Shown here one piece after another: positions 8,068-14,348 of a stretch of DNA of 19,411 bases. Position 1 is the stretch's first letter. Each line of letters begins with the position of its first letter. The position numbers and the translations under genes are program-made. Origin of the DNA: Flavobacteria bacterium RIFCSPLOWO2_12_FULL_31_7 (lineage in GTDB: Bacteria > Bacteroidota > Bacteroidia > Flavobacteriales > Flavobacteriaceae). The stretch lies in NCBI GenBank assembly GCA_001800945.1, contig MGWJ01000183.1, forward strand, positions 1 to 19,411. The letters run 5' to 3'. The notes under the pieces are model-generated. The model was not told the origin of the DNA. It saw nothing but the letters and a program-made list of their open reading frames with translations, and ran no database searches.

Positions 8068-8895
8068 TTAGTTAAATGCAACCACTTCTTTAATTAACTC
8101 CTCAATATTTTTTAGAACGATATCGTTAATATCGTTTTCTAATTCGTCTTGAAAATCATTTTTATCATAGGTGTAAATCTTCCATTCTTGGTTGTGATAT
8201 TCTAAAGCGGTTAAATTTTCAATCCAATCGCCACTATTTAAATAGATGCAATTGCCTTTTTTGTTTTCCACTTTTCTAATTTGTGGTTGATGAATATGTC
8301 CACAAATCACATAATCGAATTGATTTTCAATGGCTAATTCCGTTGCCGCATCTTCAAAATTTCCAATAAATTTTACGGCTTTTTTTACGTTGTTTTTTAT
8401 TTTTTTCGAAAAGGAATATTTCTCTCTTCCCATTCGAGTTAAAACCCAATTGCTTAAAACATTTAGTCGAATTAAAAAATCGTAACCCCAACCTCCTAAT
8501 TTGGCAATCCATTTCGAATGTTGTACGGAAGCGTCAAAAACATCACCATGAAAAAACCAAGCTTTTTTGCCATCAAGATTCATTATTTTTTTATTCGTCA
8601 ATTCAATATTTCCGAAATTCGTATCCGCAAATCGACGTAAAAATTCATCATGATTTCCCAAAATGTAAACCACTTCGGTACCTTTCGTAGCTAAATCGAT
8701 AATTTTTTTAATGACTTTTAAATGAGGTTTCGGGAAGTAACTTTTTTTAAACTGCCAAATATCAATGAAATCACCATTAATAATTAGCGTTTTTGGACTA
8801 ACAGATTTCAAATAAGAAAGCAATTCTTTCGCCTGGCAACCATAAGTTCCCAAATGCGTATCGGAAATTACTACCACATCAACTATTCTTGCCAT
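8068..8895 (-). CDS. LpxH-like calcineurin-type metallophosphatase (UDP-2,3-diacylglucosamine diphosphatase family)
   Basis: The 275-aa protein has the full set of binuclear metal motifs: SDTHLG (D12, H14), GDFIDIW (D42), GNHDEF (N81, H82), HGD (H116) and GHIHQPQ (H200, H202). This order and the DFIDIW variant resemble UDP-2,3-diacylglucosamine pyrophosphatases (LpxH), which cleave UMP from the lipid A precursor. The gene is the first of a two-gene unit with a glycosyltransferase. That pairing, and the absence of other lpx genes here, leaves open whether it is the lipid A enzyme or a paralogue acting on another lipid- or nucleotide-linked sugar. Promoter candidates upstream (complement of CAAAGAAA at 8918-8925) are imperfect. 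I am sure of the superfamily, less of the substrate. Confidence 0.85.
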   Translation of the reverse strand: MARIVDVVVISDTHLGTYGCQAKELLSYLKSVSPKTLIINGDFIDIWQFKKSYFPKPHLKVIKKIIDLATKGTEVVYILGNHDEFLRRFADTNFGNIELTNKKIMNLDGKKAWFFHGDVFDASVQHSKWIAKLGGWGYDFLIRLNVLSNWVLTRMGREKYSFSKKIKNNVKKAVKFIGNFEDAATELAIENQFDYVICGHIHQPQIRKVENKKGNCIYLNSGDWIENLTALEYHNQEWKIYTYDKNDFQDELENDINDIVLKNIEELIKEVVAFN

Positions 8896-9128
8896 ACTAC
8901 GTGCTGTATTGTTTTAGCAAAGAAAAAGCATGTTTGTTAAGTGAATAACATTAGAAGATTACCAAATTAATATCAAAAAAATTCCACCTTTTTTTAAACA
9001 TATAAGTCATGTAAATTTTTTAAAATACAAAGGTTTATAGGTTGTATTGCGTGTAAAGTCGCTTCGCTCAAAAGAGTTAGCATAAGTTATACGTAAAGTT
9101 TGTTGTTTCAATTTTACTCTTATTTTTA

Positions 9129-9257
9129 CCACCCTGAAAGAATCTCACGCAAAACAATTGAAACATAATATTAAAAAGAAGCAATAAGAGATGCTTTCAT
9201 CATGAGAAGATTGTGGATAAAGATTATGAGATTCTTCCTAGGGTCGGAATGACAAAG
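9129..9257. repeat. degenerate REP-like palindrome cluster
   Basis: CACCCTGAAAGAATCTCACG at 9130-9149 is followed by GAGATGCTTTCATCATGAGA near 9188-9207 and GAGATTCTTCC...GGAATGACAA near 9229-9256. These are arms of the same gtca-n-CTGAAAG / CTTTCAG-n-tgac family seen intact at 9741-9798, in a decayed arrangement. Confidence 0.55.
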
Positions 9258-9336
9258 TTTGCGGATAGTTTAAATCCTTTTAAATCTGCGTGCAAAATCC
9301 TTTAAAGTTTTTGGCTACTTATTCTCAAAATTTGCG

Positions 9337-9357
9337 CCCCCTGAAAGGGTCTCACGC
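9337..9357. repeat. single arm of the CTGAAAG repeat family
   Basis: CCCCCTGAAAGGGTCTCACG repeats the motif at 9130-9149 with only four changes. No partner arm is seen close by, so it is a solitary fragment. Confidence 0.5.
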
Positions 9358-9392
9358 AATCTGGAGTTTTTTTTAAGGTAATTAATAAGTTC

Positions 9393-9582
9393 GATAAACC
9401 TCAATTTTTAGTTTCAATAATCCATTTTATGGGCTCTAACCCCAAATTTGAGGTTCTTAACGTCAAACTTGGTGTTTTTAACCTCATTTTTGGGGTCTTT
9501 AACGTCAAATTTTGGGTGGTATTACGTCAAATTTGGGTTTTCTTACGTCAAATTTGAGGTTCTTAACGTCAAATTTGGGGTG
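9393..9582. repeat. tandem array of a 21-bp unit (seven clear, two degenerate copies)
   Basis: Seven consecutive units occupy 9435-9582, starting at 9435, 9456, 9477, 9498, 9520, 9541 and 9562; six are 21 bp and one is 22 bp. The consensus is about TTAACGTCAAATTTGGGGTT, centred on the 8-bp palindrome CAAATTTG. Two weaker units precede it at 9393-9434. The copies differ at a few positions each, so the array is not recent. There are no unique spacers between units, so it is not a CRISPR. It sits in the spacer between the metallophosphatase and aspartate kinase genes. Confidence 0.88.
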
Positions 9583-9650
9583 TAGATGTATAAACTCTCT
9601 ATAATTCGAAAATTCGTGGCTAAAATGGTATTTAATAATCCAACGTTTGT

Positions 9651-9670
9651 CACCCTGAAAGCGTCCCACG
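9651..9670. repeat. single arm of the CTGAAAG repeat family
   Basis: CACCCTGAAAGCGTCCCACG is a third copy of the arm seen at 9130 and 9337, without a partner arm nearby. Confidence 0.5.
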
Positions 9671-9740
9671 TCATCTATATTCACAATCAAAGTCAATCTT
9701 TAAATTCTTTATATCTGCGTGAAAACTAATACAGTCTTTT

Positions 9741-9798
9741 CACGCTGAAAGAATCTTGGCTATAATAGAACATATGAAGAGATGCTTTCAGCATGACA
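9741..9798. repeat. REP-like palindrome (CTGAAAG family)
   Basis: CACGCTGAAAGAATCTT at 9741-9757 faces AGATGCTTTCAGCATGACAA at 9779-9798. The arms match at TCA-n-GCTGAAAG-n-ATCT with about 20 nt between them, forming an imperfect hairpin related to the element at 6867-6930. Confidence 0.6.
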
Positions 9799-9836
9799 AT
9801 ATTGGGTTTAGTTTGTGGAGAATCTTACTCGCAAAC

Positions 9837-9881
9837 TTGGCTCTTTTTACTTTTGCCTTGGCTCTTTACACCAGGCTCTTT
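9837..9881. repeat. three GGCTCTTT words downstream of aspartate kinase
   Basis: TTGGCTCTTT occurs at 9837-9846 and 9858-9867 (21 nt apart), and AGGCTCTTT at 9873-9881. On the minus strand these read as repeated AAAGAGCC directly after the aspartate kinase stop codon. No terminator hairpin is evident. Confidence 0.45.
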
Positions 9882-9886
9882 CTAAA

Positions 9887-11137
9887 TTACTGCGTTACAA
9901 TTTGCAAGGTTTCGCGGCTAATTTGTTTCACTAAAACCGTTTTGTCTTTTTCAACCACTTCAGCTGAAGCTGCATCAAAATGACGAATCGTATATAAAGA
10001 AACATTTTCGTTATAAGAAACTTTGAACTTTTTAGACAAGATGGTTTTCAATTCTTTGAATTTGTCAAATTTGTCTTCTACACAAACCGAAAAACTAATA
10101 GCCGAATTCTGAATCAAACTAACTTTAATTTTATATTTATGAAACAAAGCAAAAATTTCACTAATGTTTTCTTCCATAATGAATGAAAAATCAATAGAAG
10201 AAAGCGAAATTAAAACCTGATTTTTCTTTACGATGAAACAAGAGGTTTTTGGTTCTAAATCCACACCTTTTGAAACTTTTGTTCCAGGTAAAGTTGGATT
10301 AATAAACGATTTTACATACAAAGGAATTTCTTTTTTCTGTAAAGGTTGTAATGTTTTTGGGTGAATAACACTGGCTCCGTAAAAGGCAAGTTCAATGGCT
10401 TCACGGTACGAAATTTGGTTTAATAAAACCGCATTTTCAAAATATCTTGGATCGGCATTTAAAACTCCAGGAACATCTTTCCAAATGGTTACACTTTCTG
10501 CGCCTAAGCAATAAGCAAAAATCGCAGCGGTATAATCTGAACCTTCTCGACCTAAAGTTGTAGTAAAATTATTTTCGTCTGCACCAATAAATCCTTGCGT
10601 AACGAATAAAGATTTTTTTCTGTTGATTTTTGAAATTAATTTCTGTGTGTGCTCCCAATCTACATTCGCATCACGGTAATTGTTATCGGTTTTAATATAT
10701 TGACGCACGTCTAACCATTGGTTGTCAATTCCAGCAGTATTTAAATAATGACTTACAATAGTAGTTGAAACTAATTCTCCAATACTAATAATTTGGTCGT
10801 ACACAAATGGATAATTTGGCGATTTGTTACTTCTTACAAAATATTCTAAATCGTCAAAATGAGCATTTACATCAAAAAATACGTCATGTTCTTCATCTTC
10901 AAATAAATCTAAAAGAATTTGATTGTGATATTTTCTAATATCTTGAAGCGAAGCATATAATTCGTTAGACTTATCAAAGTAATTTTTAATCACAATTTCT
11001 AATGCATTAGTAGTTTTACCCATTGCAGAAATTACCAATAACACATTTTCATGTCCTACTGTTTTTAATACTTCTAAAACGTTTTTTACGCCAGCCGCAT
11101 CTTTTACCGATGCACCACCAAATTTGAAAATTTCCAT
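9887..11137 (-). CDS. lysC: aspartate kinase (monofunctional)
   Basis: Aspartokinase phosphorylates L-aspartate, the first step toward lysine, threonine, methionine and diaminopimelate. The N-terminal KFGGAS (residues 5-10), TTLGREGSDYTA (193-204) and WKDVPG (219-224) are the catalytic and nucleotide-binding signatures. At 416 aa with no homoserine dehydrogenase domain it is monofunctional. A recognisable ACT domain lies at about 305-360 (SLSSIDFSFIMEENISEIF...NSAISFSVCVED), and a weaker second ACT-like segment closes the protein, so allosteric control by an amino acid is likely, though which one cannot be read. The gene starts 23 nt after the GNAT gene on the same strand and is probably co-transcribed with it. 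I use lysC as the general symbol; the isozyme class is unresolved. Confidence 0.93.
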   Translation of the reverse strand: MEIFKFGGASVKDAAGVKNVLEVLKTVGHENVLLVISAMGKTTNALEIVIKNYFDKSNELYASLQDIRKYHNQILLDLFEDEEHDVFFDVNAHFDDLEYFVRSNKSPNYPFVYDQIISIGELVSTTIVSHYLNTAGIDNQWLDVRQYIKTDNNYRDANVDWEHTQKLISKINRKKSLFVTQGFIGADENNFTTTLGREGSDYTAAIFAYCLGAESVTIWKDVPGVLNADPRYFENAVLLNQISYREAIELAFYGASVIHPKTLQPLQKKEIPLYVKSFINPTLPGTKVSKGVDLEPKTSCFIVKKNQVLISLSSIDFSFIMEENISEIFALFHKYKIKVSLIQNSAISFSVCVEDKFDKFKELKTILSKKFKVSYNENVSLYTIRHFDAASAEVVEKDKTVLVKQISRETLQIVTQ

Positions 11138-11160
11138 TTTGTTATTTTAAGTTGTGTTTG

Positions 11161-11631
11161 TTAGTTGTTTAAAAAAGCCTCAATTCCGTTTTCATCCATG
11201 TGAACTACACGCCAATCTTCTAAAACTTTGGCGCCACTTTTTTCATAAAAGGCTATGGCTGGTGTATTCCAATCCAAAACATTCCATTCAATTCTACGAA
11301 CATTGTCTTTTTTTCCTTGTTTAATAATTTCAGAATACAAAGCAAAACCCGCACCCGTACCACGATTGTTTTCTTTCACAATCAAATCTTCTAAATGAAT
11401 CGTTTTGCCTTTCCAAGTCGAAAATCGGTAATAATATAAAGCTACACCAATAATTTCTTCGTTGACTTCCGCCACAAAAGTATGAAATAAAGGTTTTTCT
11501 GAAAAACCATCTCGTACTAAATCTGCAACTGAAATCACTACCGCATCGGGTTCTTTTTCAAAAACGGCTAATTCTGTAATCAATGCTAAAACCTGGGGCA
11601 TGTCTTGAGGTGTTCCTTTTCTAATTTTCAT
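11161..11631 (-). CDS. GNAT N-acetyltransferase resembling diamine/thialysine acetyltransferases (SSAT-like)
   Basis: This 156-aa GNAT protein has the acetyl-CoA pyrophosphate loop as ENNRGTGAG (near 97-105) after HLEDLIV, and WNVLDWNTPAIAFYEKSGA near the end. The order ELAxxE...DLVRDGFSEKPLFH...VAEV...ALYYY...WKGK...LEDL follows animal SSAT1/SAT2 closely, so small amines (polyamines, thialysine or lysine-like compounds) are plausible substrates; this is inferred from resemblance only. The gene lies 23 nt upstream of aspartate kinase on the same strand. A -7 element on the minus strand at 11739-11746 would give a leader of about 100 nt containing the hairpin repeat at 11640-11708. Confidence 0.87.
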   Translation of the reverse strand: MKIRKGTPQDMPQVLALITELAVFEKEPDAVVISVADLVRDGFSEKPLFHTFVAEVNEEIIGVALYYYRFSTWKGKTIHLEDLIVKENNRGTGAGFALYSEIIKQGKKDNVRRIEWNVLDWNTPAIAFYEKSGAKVLEDWRVVHMDENGIEAFLNN

Positions 11632-11639
11632 ATTTTTTT

Positions 11640-11708
11640 GGAGCTATTTCCTGCTTTCCGCTATATTCCCGATGAAAAATCGGGAGATGCCGCTACAATC
11701 AGGGCTAG
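11640..11708. repeat. structured intergenic element with central hairpin (flavobacterial dispersed repeat, possibly an RNA)
   Basis: The element runs from GGAGCTATTTCCTGC to CAATCAGGGCTAG. Its centre is a 7-bp hairpin, TCCCGAT - GAAAA - ATCGGGA (11667-11685). CCTG and AGC on the left can pair with CAGG and GCT on the right, and both internal-loop sides carry CCGCTA. I remember near-identical outer sequences with varying central hairpins from many flavobacterial spacers, but could not check this. In the minus orientation it would sit in the 5' leader of the GNAT-lysC transcript. Confidence 0.65.
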
Positions 11709-11738
11709 TTTAAATCGTTTGTTCCATGAAATCTGGTG

Positions 11739-11746
11739 CAAAAATA
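11739..11746 (-). promoter_or_regulatory. -7 promoter element for the GNAT-lysC unit
   Basis: CAAAAATA on the plus strand reads TATTTTTG on the minus strand, an exact TAnnTTTG match, 107 nt upstream of the GNAT ATG. No well-spaced -33 TTG accompanies it, so the call is tentative. Confidence 0.35.
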
Positions 11747-11881
11747 CAGATACACAAACAACTTTCTAAATTAATTTCGCATTATCACAAAAATAACGAT
11801 ATTTGTGGAACAATTCAACTCAATCGATTTCGTAATGATATGCGAAGCATTCATGAAATCCTTTTTTTAAAAAATAAAATC

Positions 11882-12892
11882 GTGAATACAGAAAGAAATC
11901 AAACTCTTGGTGAGTTTATCATCGAAAATCAAAAAGCCCATCAATATTCTTCGGGAGAATTATCTAAAATTATCAATTCTATACGTTTGGCTGCGAAAGT
12001 AGTAAACTACAAAGTGAACAAAGCCGGTTTAGTAGATATTGTTGGAGCAGCAGGTGATCAAAATATTCAAGGTGAAGACCAACAAAAACTAGATGTTTAT
12101 GCGAATGAAGTTTTTATTCAAACGCTAATTAATCGTGAAATTGTGTGTGGAATTGCCTCAGAAGAAAATGATGATTTTATTACCGTTGAAGGTTTAGATA
12201 AAAGTCATAATAACAAATATGTGGTTTTAATGGATCCGCTTGACGGTTCTTCCAATATCGATGTCAATGTTTCTGTAGGAACTATTTTTTCCGTTTACAA
12301 AAGAGTATCGCCAATTGGAACGCCGGTAACTTTAGAAGATTTCTTGCAACCCGGTATTAATCAAGTAGCGGCAGGTTACGTGGTTTATGGAACTTCAACC
12401 ATGTTAGTGTATACAACAGGTCACGGAGTAAACGGATTTACTCTAAATCCAGCTATCGGAACCTTTTATTTATCGCACCCTAATATGAAATTTCCAGAAA
12501 AAGGAAATATTTATTCTGTAAATGAAGGGAATTATATTCATTTTCCTCAAGGTGTAAAAGATTATATCAAATATTGTCAAGCGGAAGAAGAAGACCGACC
12601 ATATACCTCACGTTATATTGGAAGTTTGGTTTCAGATTTTCATAGAAACATGATTAAAGGCGGAATTTACATTTATCCAACAAGCTCAAAAGCACCAAAA
12701 GGAAAATTACGTTTGTTATACGAATGCAATCCAATGGCGTTTATAGCCGAACAAGCTGGTGGAAAATCATCAGACGGTTTTGGAAGAACTATGGAAATTG
12801 TCCCAACTGAGTTGCATCAACGTGTTCCATTTTTCTGCGGTGTAAAAAACATGGTAGAAAAAGCAGAAGAATTTATGGAAAAGGCAAAATAA
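11882..12892 (+). CDS. fbp: class I fructose-1,6-bisphosphatase
   Basis: FBPase hydrolyses fructose-1,6-bisphosphate to fructose-6-phosphate, the key gluconeogenic step. The metal and substrate motifs are GEDQQKLDVYAN, SEEND and MDPLDGSSNIDVNVSVGTIF, with a typical C-terminal half (YIGSLVSDFHRN, ECNPMAFIAEQAGG). The open frame reaches back to an ATG at 11726, but the 52 extra residues do not resemble FBPase. Flavobacterial homologues I recall begin near ERNQTLGEFIIENQKA, which places the start at GTG 11882, for 336 aa, the usual size. ATG 11840 is a second alternative. A near-consensus -7 box, GATATTTG at 11798-11805, fits starts at 11840 or 11882 but not at 11726. It lies divergent to the GNAT gene and ends in a strong terminator. 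Confidence 0.93.
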   Translation: MNTERNQTLGEFIIENQKAHQYSSGELSKIINSIRLAAKVVNYKVNKAGLVDIVGAAGDQNIQGEDQQKLDVYANEVFIQTLINREIVCGIASEENDDFITVEGLDKSHNNKYVVLMDPLDGSSNIDVNVSVGTIFSVYKRVSPIGTPVTLEDFLQPGINQVAAGYVVYGTSTMLVYTTGHGVNGFTLNPAIGTFYLSHPNMKFPEKGNIYSVNEGNYIHFPQGVKDYIKYCQAEEEDRPYTSRYIGSLVSDFHRNMIKGGIYIYPTSSKAPKGKLRLLYECNPMAFIAEQAGGKSSDGFGRTMEIVPTELHQRVPFFCGVKNMVEKAEEFMEKAK

Positions 12893-12905
12893 GTTATAAT
12901 TTTTG

Positions 12906-12931
12906 AAGCGACAGAAATGTCGCTTTTTTTT
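12906..12931 (+). terminator. fbp terminator
   Basis: AAGCGACA - GAAA - TGTCGCTT forms an 8-bp perfect stem with a GNRA-type GAAA tetraloop, followed by a long T run. It starts 13 nt after the fbp stop. The same 24-nt sequence recurs at 13544-13567. Confidence 0.9.
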
Positions 12932-12944
12932 GTATTTTTATTAA

Positions 12945-13535
12945 ATGAAAAAAATAATAATGCTTGCATTTATACTGTTTACATTTAAATGTTATAGTCA
13001 ATCAGGAGTTGTTGTGCCAAGAGGAACTATAGGTTCGTTTGATGTTCCAAATGGTACTTATTTAAAAGATGTTGATAATGAGTATTTGCCTTATGTTGGT
13101 ACTTGGAAAGCGATTAAGGATAACAAAGAATTTACATTTGTGTTTCAAGTTTTCTATGAACATTTACATACTTATCCTAATGGGGATTATTATTATCAAG
13201 ATGAATTAAAAGCAAAATATGAAGTTAAAGATATAACTACTGGTATTGTTTTATTTACAACTATGTCAGCTGTCAATTATGATGATTTTCTTATTTCTGC
13301 ATTAAGTACACCTTATGAAGGCGGAAGATTGGATTTTTATTTTTGCGACATTGCTCATTGTTATAACACGATGACGTTTTCTTTAATAAGAATACCTGGT
13401 AGTACTATTCAACTAAAATATGGTATTTTTAGTTTTGGCGATTGGTGGAGTCCTGAAGATTGCCCAGCTTATCCCGAAAGAACTGATGTGCCAGTACCAA
13501 TTCCAAGAACTTGGGTAATTTACAATAAACAATAA
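12945..13535 (+). CDS. exported protein of unknown function (DUF6705-like)
   Basis: A 196-aa protein with an N-terminal signal sequence of about 19 residues (KKIIMLAFILFTF then CYSQ). The cysteine is not in a canonical lipobox, so ordinary signal-peptidase cleavage is as likely as lipidation. The mature part is rich in aromatic and acidic residues, with YVGTWKAIKDNKEFTFVF near 50-67. This recalls a Flavobacteriaceae-restricted family that I remember as DUF6705, but I am not certain. Two cysteines (FCDIAHC) could form a disulfide. The gene is a single transcription unit bracketed by two identical terminator hairpins. No good TAnnTTTG lies in the 13-nt gap after the first hairpin. Function unknown. 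Confidence 0.75.
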   Translation: MKKIIMLAFILFTFKCYSQSGVVVPRGTIGSFDVPNGTYLKDVDNEYLPYVGTWKAIKDNKEFTFVFQVFYEHLHTYPNGDYYYQDELKAKYEVKDITTGIVLFTTMSAVNYDDFLISALSTPYEGGRLDFYFCDIAHCYNTMTFSLIRIPGSTIQLKYGIFSFGDWWSPEDCPAYPERTDVPVPIPRTWVIYNKQ

Positions 13536-13542
13536 TATCACA

Positions 13543-13567
13543 AAAGCGACAGAAATGTCGCTTTTTT
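13543..13567 (+). terminator. terminator after the DUF6705-like gene
   Basis: AAAGCGACA - GAAA - TGTCGCTTT followed by T's. It is identical over 24 nt to the fbp terminator at 12906-12929, about 640 bp upstream. Confidence 0.88.
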
Positions 13568-13584
13568 ATTTCCATAAAATTCTG

Positions 13585-13592
13585 TAAGTTTG
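13585..13592 (+). promoter_or_regulatory. -7 promoter element for the HupE/UreJ gene
   Basis: TAAGTTTG matches TAnnTTTG, 20 nt before the ATG at 13613. The expected -33 position overlaps the T run of the preceding terminator, with no clear TTG. Confidence 0.45.
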
Positions 13593-13612
13593 ATATTCCT
13601 AAATCTATTGTT

Positions 13613-14203
13613 ATGCAAGAATTTTTAATATACTTCAATATGGGTCTTAGGCACGTGTTAGACATTGGTGCTTATGATCATATTTTGTTTCTCATCGCCT
13701 TAATGATTCCTTATGCTTTTAAAGATTGGCAGCGCGTCTTATTATTGGTTTCTTTGTTTACTCTTGGTCATACTTTAGCATTGTTTTTATCTGTTTTCGG
13801 AATTGTAAAAATTCAGGTAAATGTGGTGGAGTTTTTAATTCCAATTACTATTCTCATAACGGCTATTTTTCATTTGTTTACTGCTGGAAAATCAGGTAAA
13901 AAAGAAAGCATCACGTTTGTAGCGTTAGTAACTGTGTTTTTTGGATTGATTCACGGTTTAGGATTTTCTAATTATTTCAATACGATAATGGTTGGAACCA
14001 GAGCAGAAAAGTTAATTCCATTATTAGAATTCGCTCTAGGAATCGAAGCAGCTCAAATAATTGTAGTACTAATTGTTTTAATAATCGCCTATATTGTACA
14101 AACGGTTTTCCGATTTTCAAAAAGAGATTGGGCTTTAGTGATGTCAGCATTTGTAATTGGCGTAGTTTTGCCAATGATTATACAAAGTGAAATTTTCGGG
14201 TAA
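13613..14203 (+). CDS. HupE/UreJ-family membrane protein
   Basis: The 196-aa protein has about six transmembrane helices and conserved intramembrane histidines: LRHVLD (H14), YDHILFL (H23), LGHTLAL (H53), H87 and FGLIHGLGFS (H114). These are the marks of the HupE/UreJ family, often associated with nickel or cobalt uptake for hydrogenases and ureases. No urease, hydrogenase or other nickel enzyme is seen in this window, so the metal role here is only inferred from the family. The start at ATG 13613 leaves a short N-terminus before the first helix, and the gene has its own -7 element. No clear terminator follows. Confidence 0.87.
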   Translation: MQEFLIYFNMGLRHVLDIGAYDHILFLIALMIPYAFKDWQRVLLLVSLFTLGHTLALFLSVFGIVKIQVNVVEFLIPITILITAIFHLFTAGKSGKKESITFVALVTVFFGLIHGLGFSNYFNTIMVGTRAEKLIPLLEFALGIEAAQIIVVLIVLIIAYIVQTVFRFSKRDWALVMSAFVIGVVLPMIIQSEIFG

Positions 14204-14297
14204 ACTTGTTATGCTGAGATACTCAAAGATTTCACAGAGTTACACGAAATTATTTTTAATTCAATATAATATGTTCAAAAAGTATTTAAAATAAAAA

Positions 14298-14336
14298 CTT
14301 TGCGAACCTTTGCGAAGAACTTTGCGTTTCTTTGCG
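14298..14336. repeat. CTTTGCG short repeat array
   Basis: CTTTGCG occurs at 14298, 14308, 14320 and 14330, at spacings of 10, 12 and 10 nt, in the spacer before the dCMP deaminase gene. Similar tttgcgaacctttgcg strings are, from memory, common between genes in flavobacteria. The array ends 12 nt before the deaminase ATG, so it lies in that gene's 5' leader or promoter region. Confidence 0.75.
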
Positions 14337-14348
14337 GTAAAATTTAAC

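Larger units (their letters stand above)
8896..9886. other. gene-free spacer of about 1 kb, rich in repeats
   Basis: I find no convincing gene in this stretch on either strand. It holds, in order, a short AT-rich upstream region of the metallophosphatase gene, scattered copies of a CCCTGAAAG...TCTCACG motif (9129, 9337, 9651, 9741) with partner arms, the 21-bp tandem array at 9393-9582, and three GGCTCTTT words at 9839-9881. Short open frames at 9505-9696 (-) and 9756-9983 (+) are made of repeat sequence or run antisense into aspartate kinase and show no protein character. Confidence 0.7.

Noticed and set aside
9393..9582. CRISPR array
   Set aside because: Repeats are directly adjacent with no unique spacers, the unit is only 21 bp, and no cas gene is present.
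9505..9696. Minus-strand 63-codon frame over the tandem array
   Set aside because: It consists largely of translated repeat units and REP-like sequence, with no promoter or protein-like composition.
9756..9983. Plus-strand 75-codon frame
   Set aside because: It begins inside a REP-like repeat and runs antisense into the 3' end of aspartate kinase.
11640..11708. Integron attC site or transposon end
   Set aside because: No integrase or transposase gene and no core-site or target-duplication pattern were seen; a dispersed structured repeat fits better.
14310..14348. Extended N-terminus of dCMP deaminase
   Set aside because: It would translate the CTTTGCG repeat array; the family alignment begins at the ATG at 14349.
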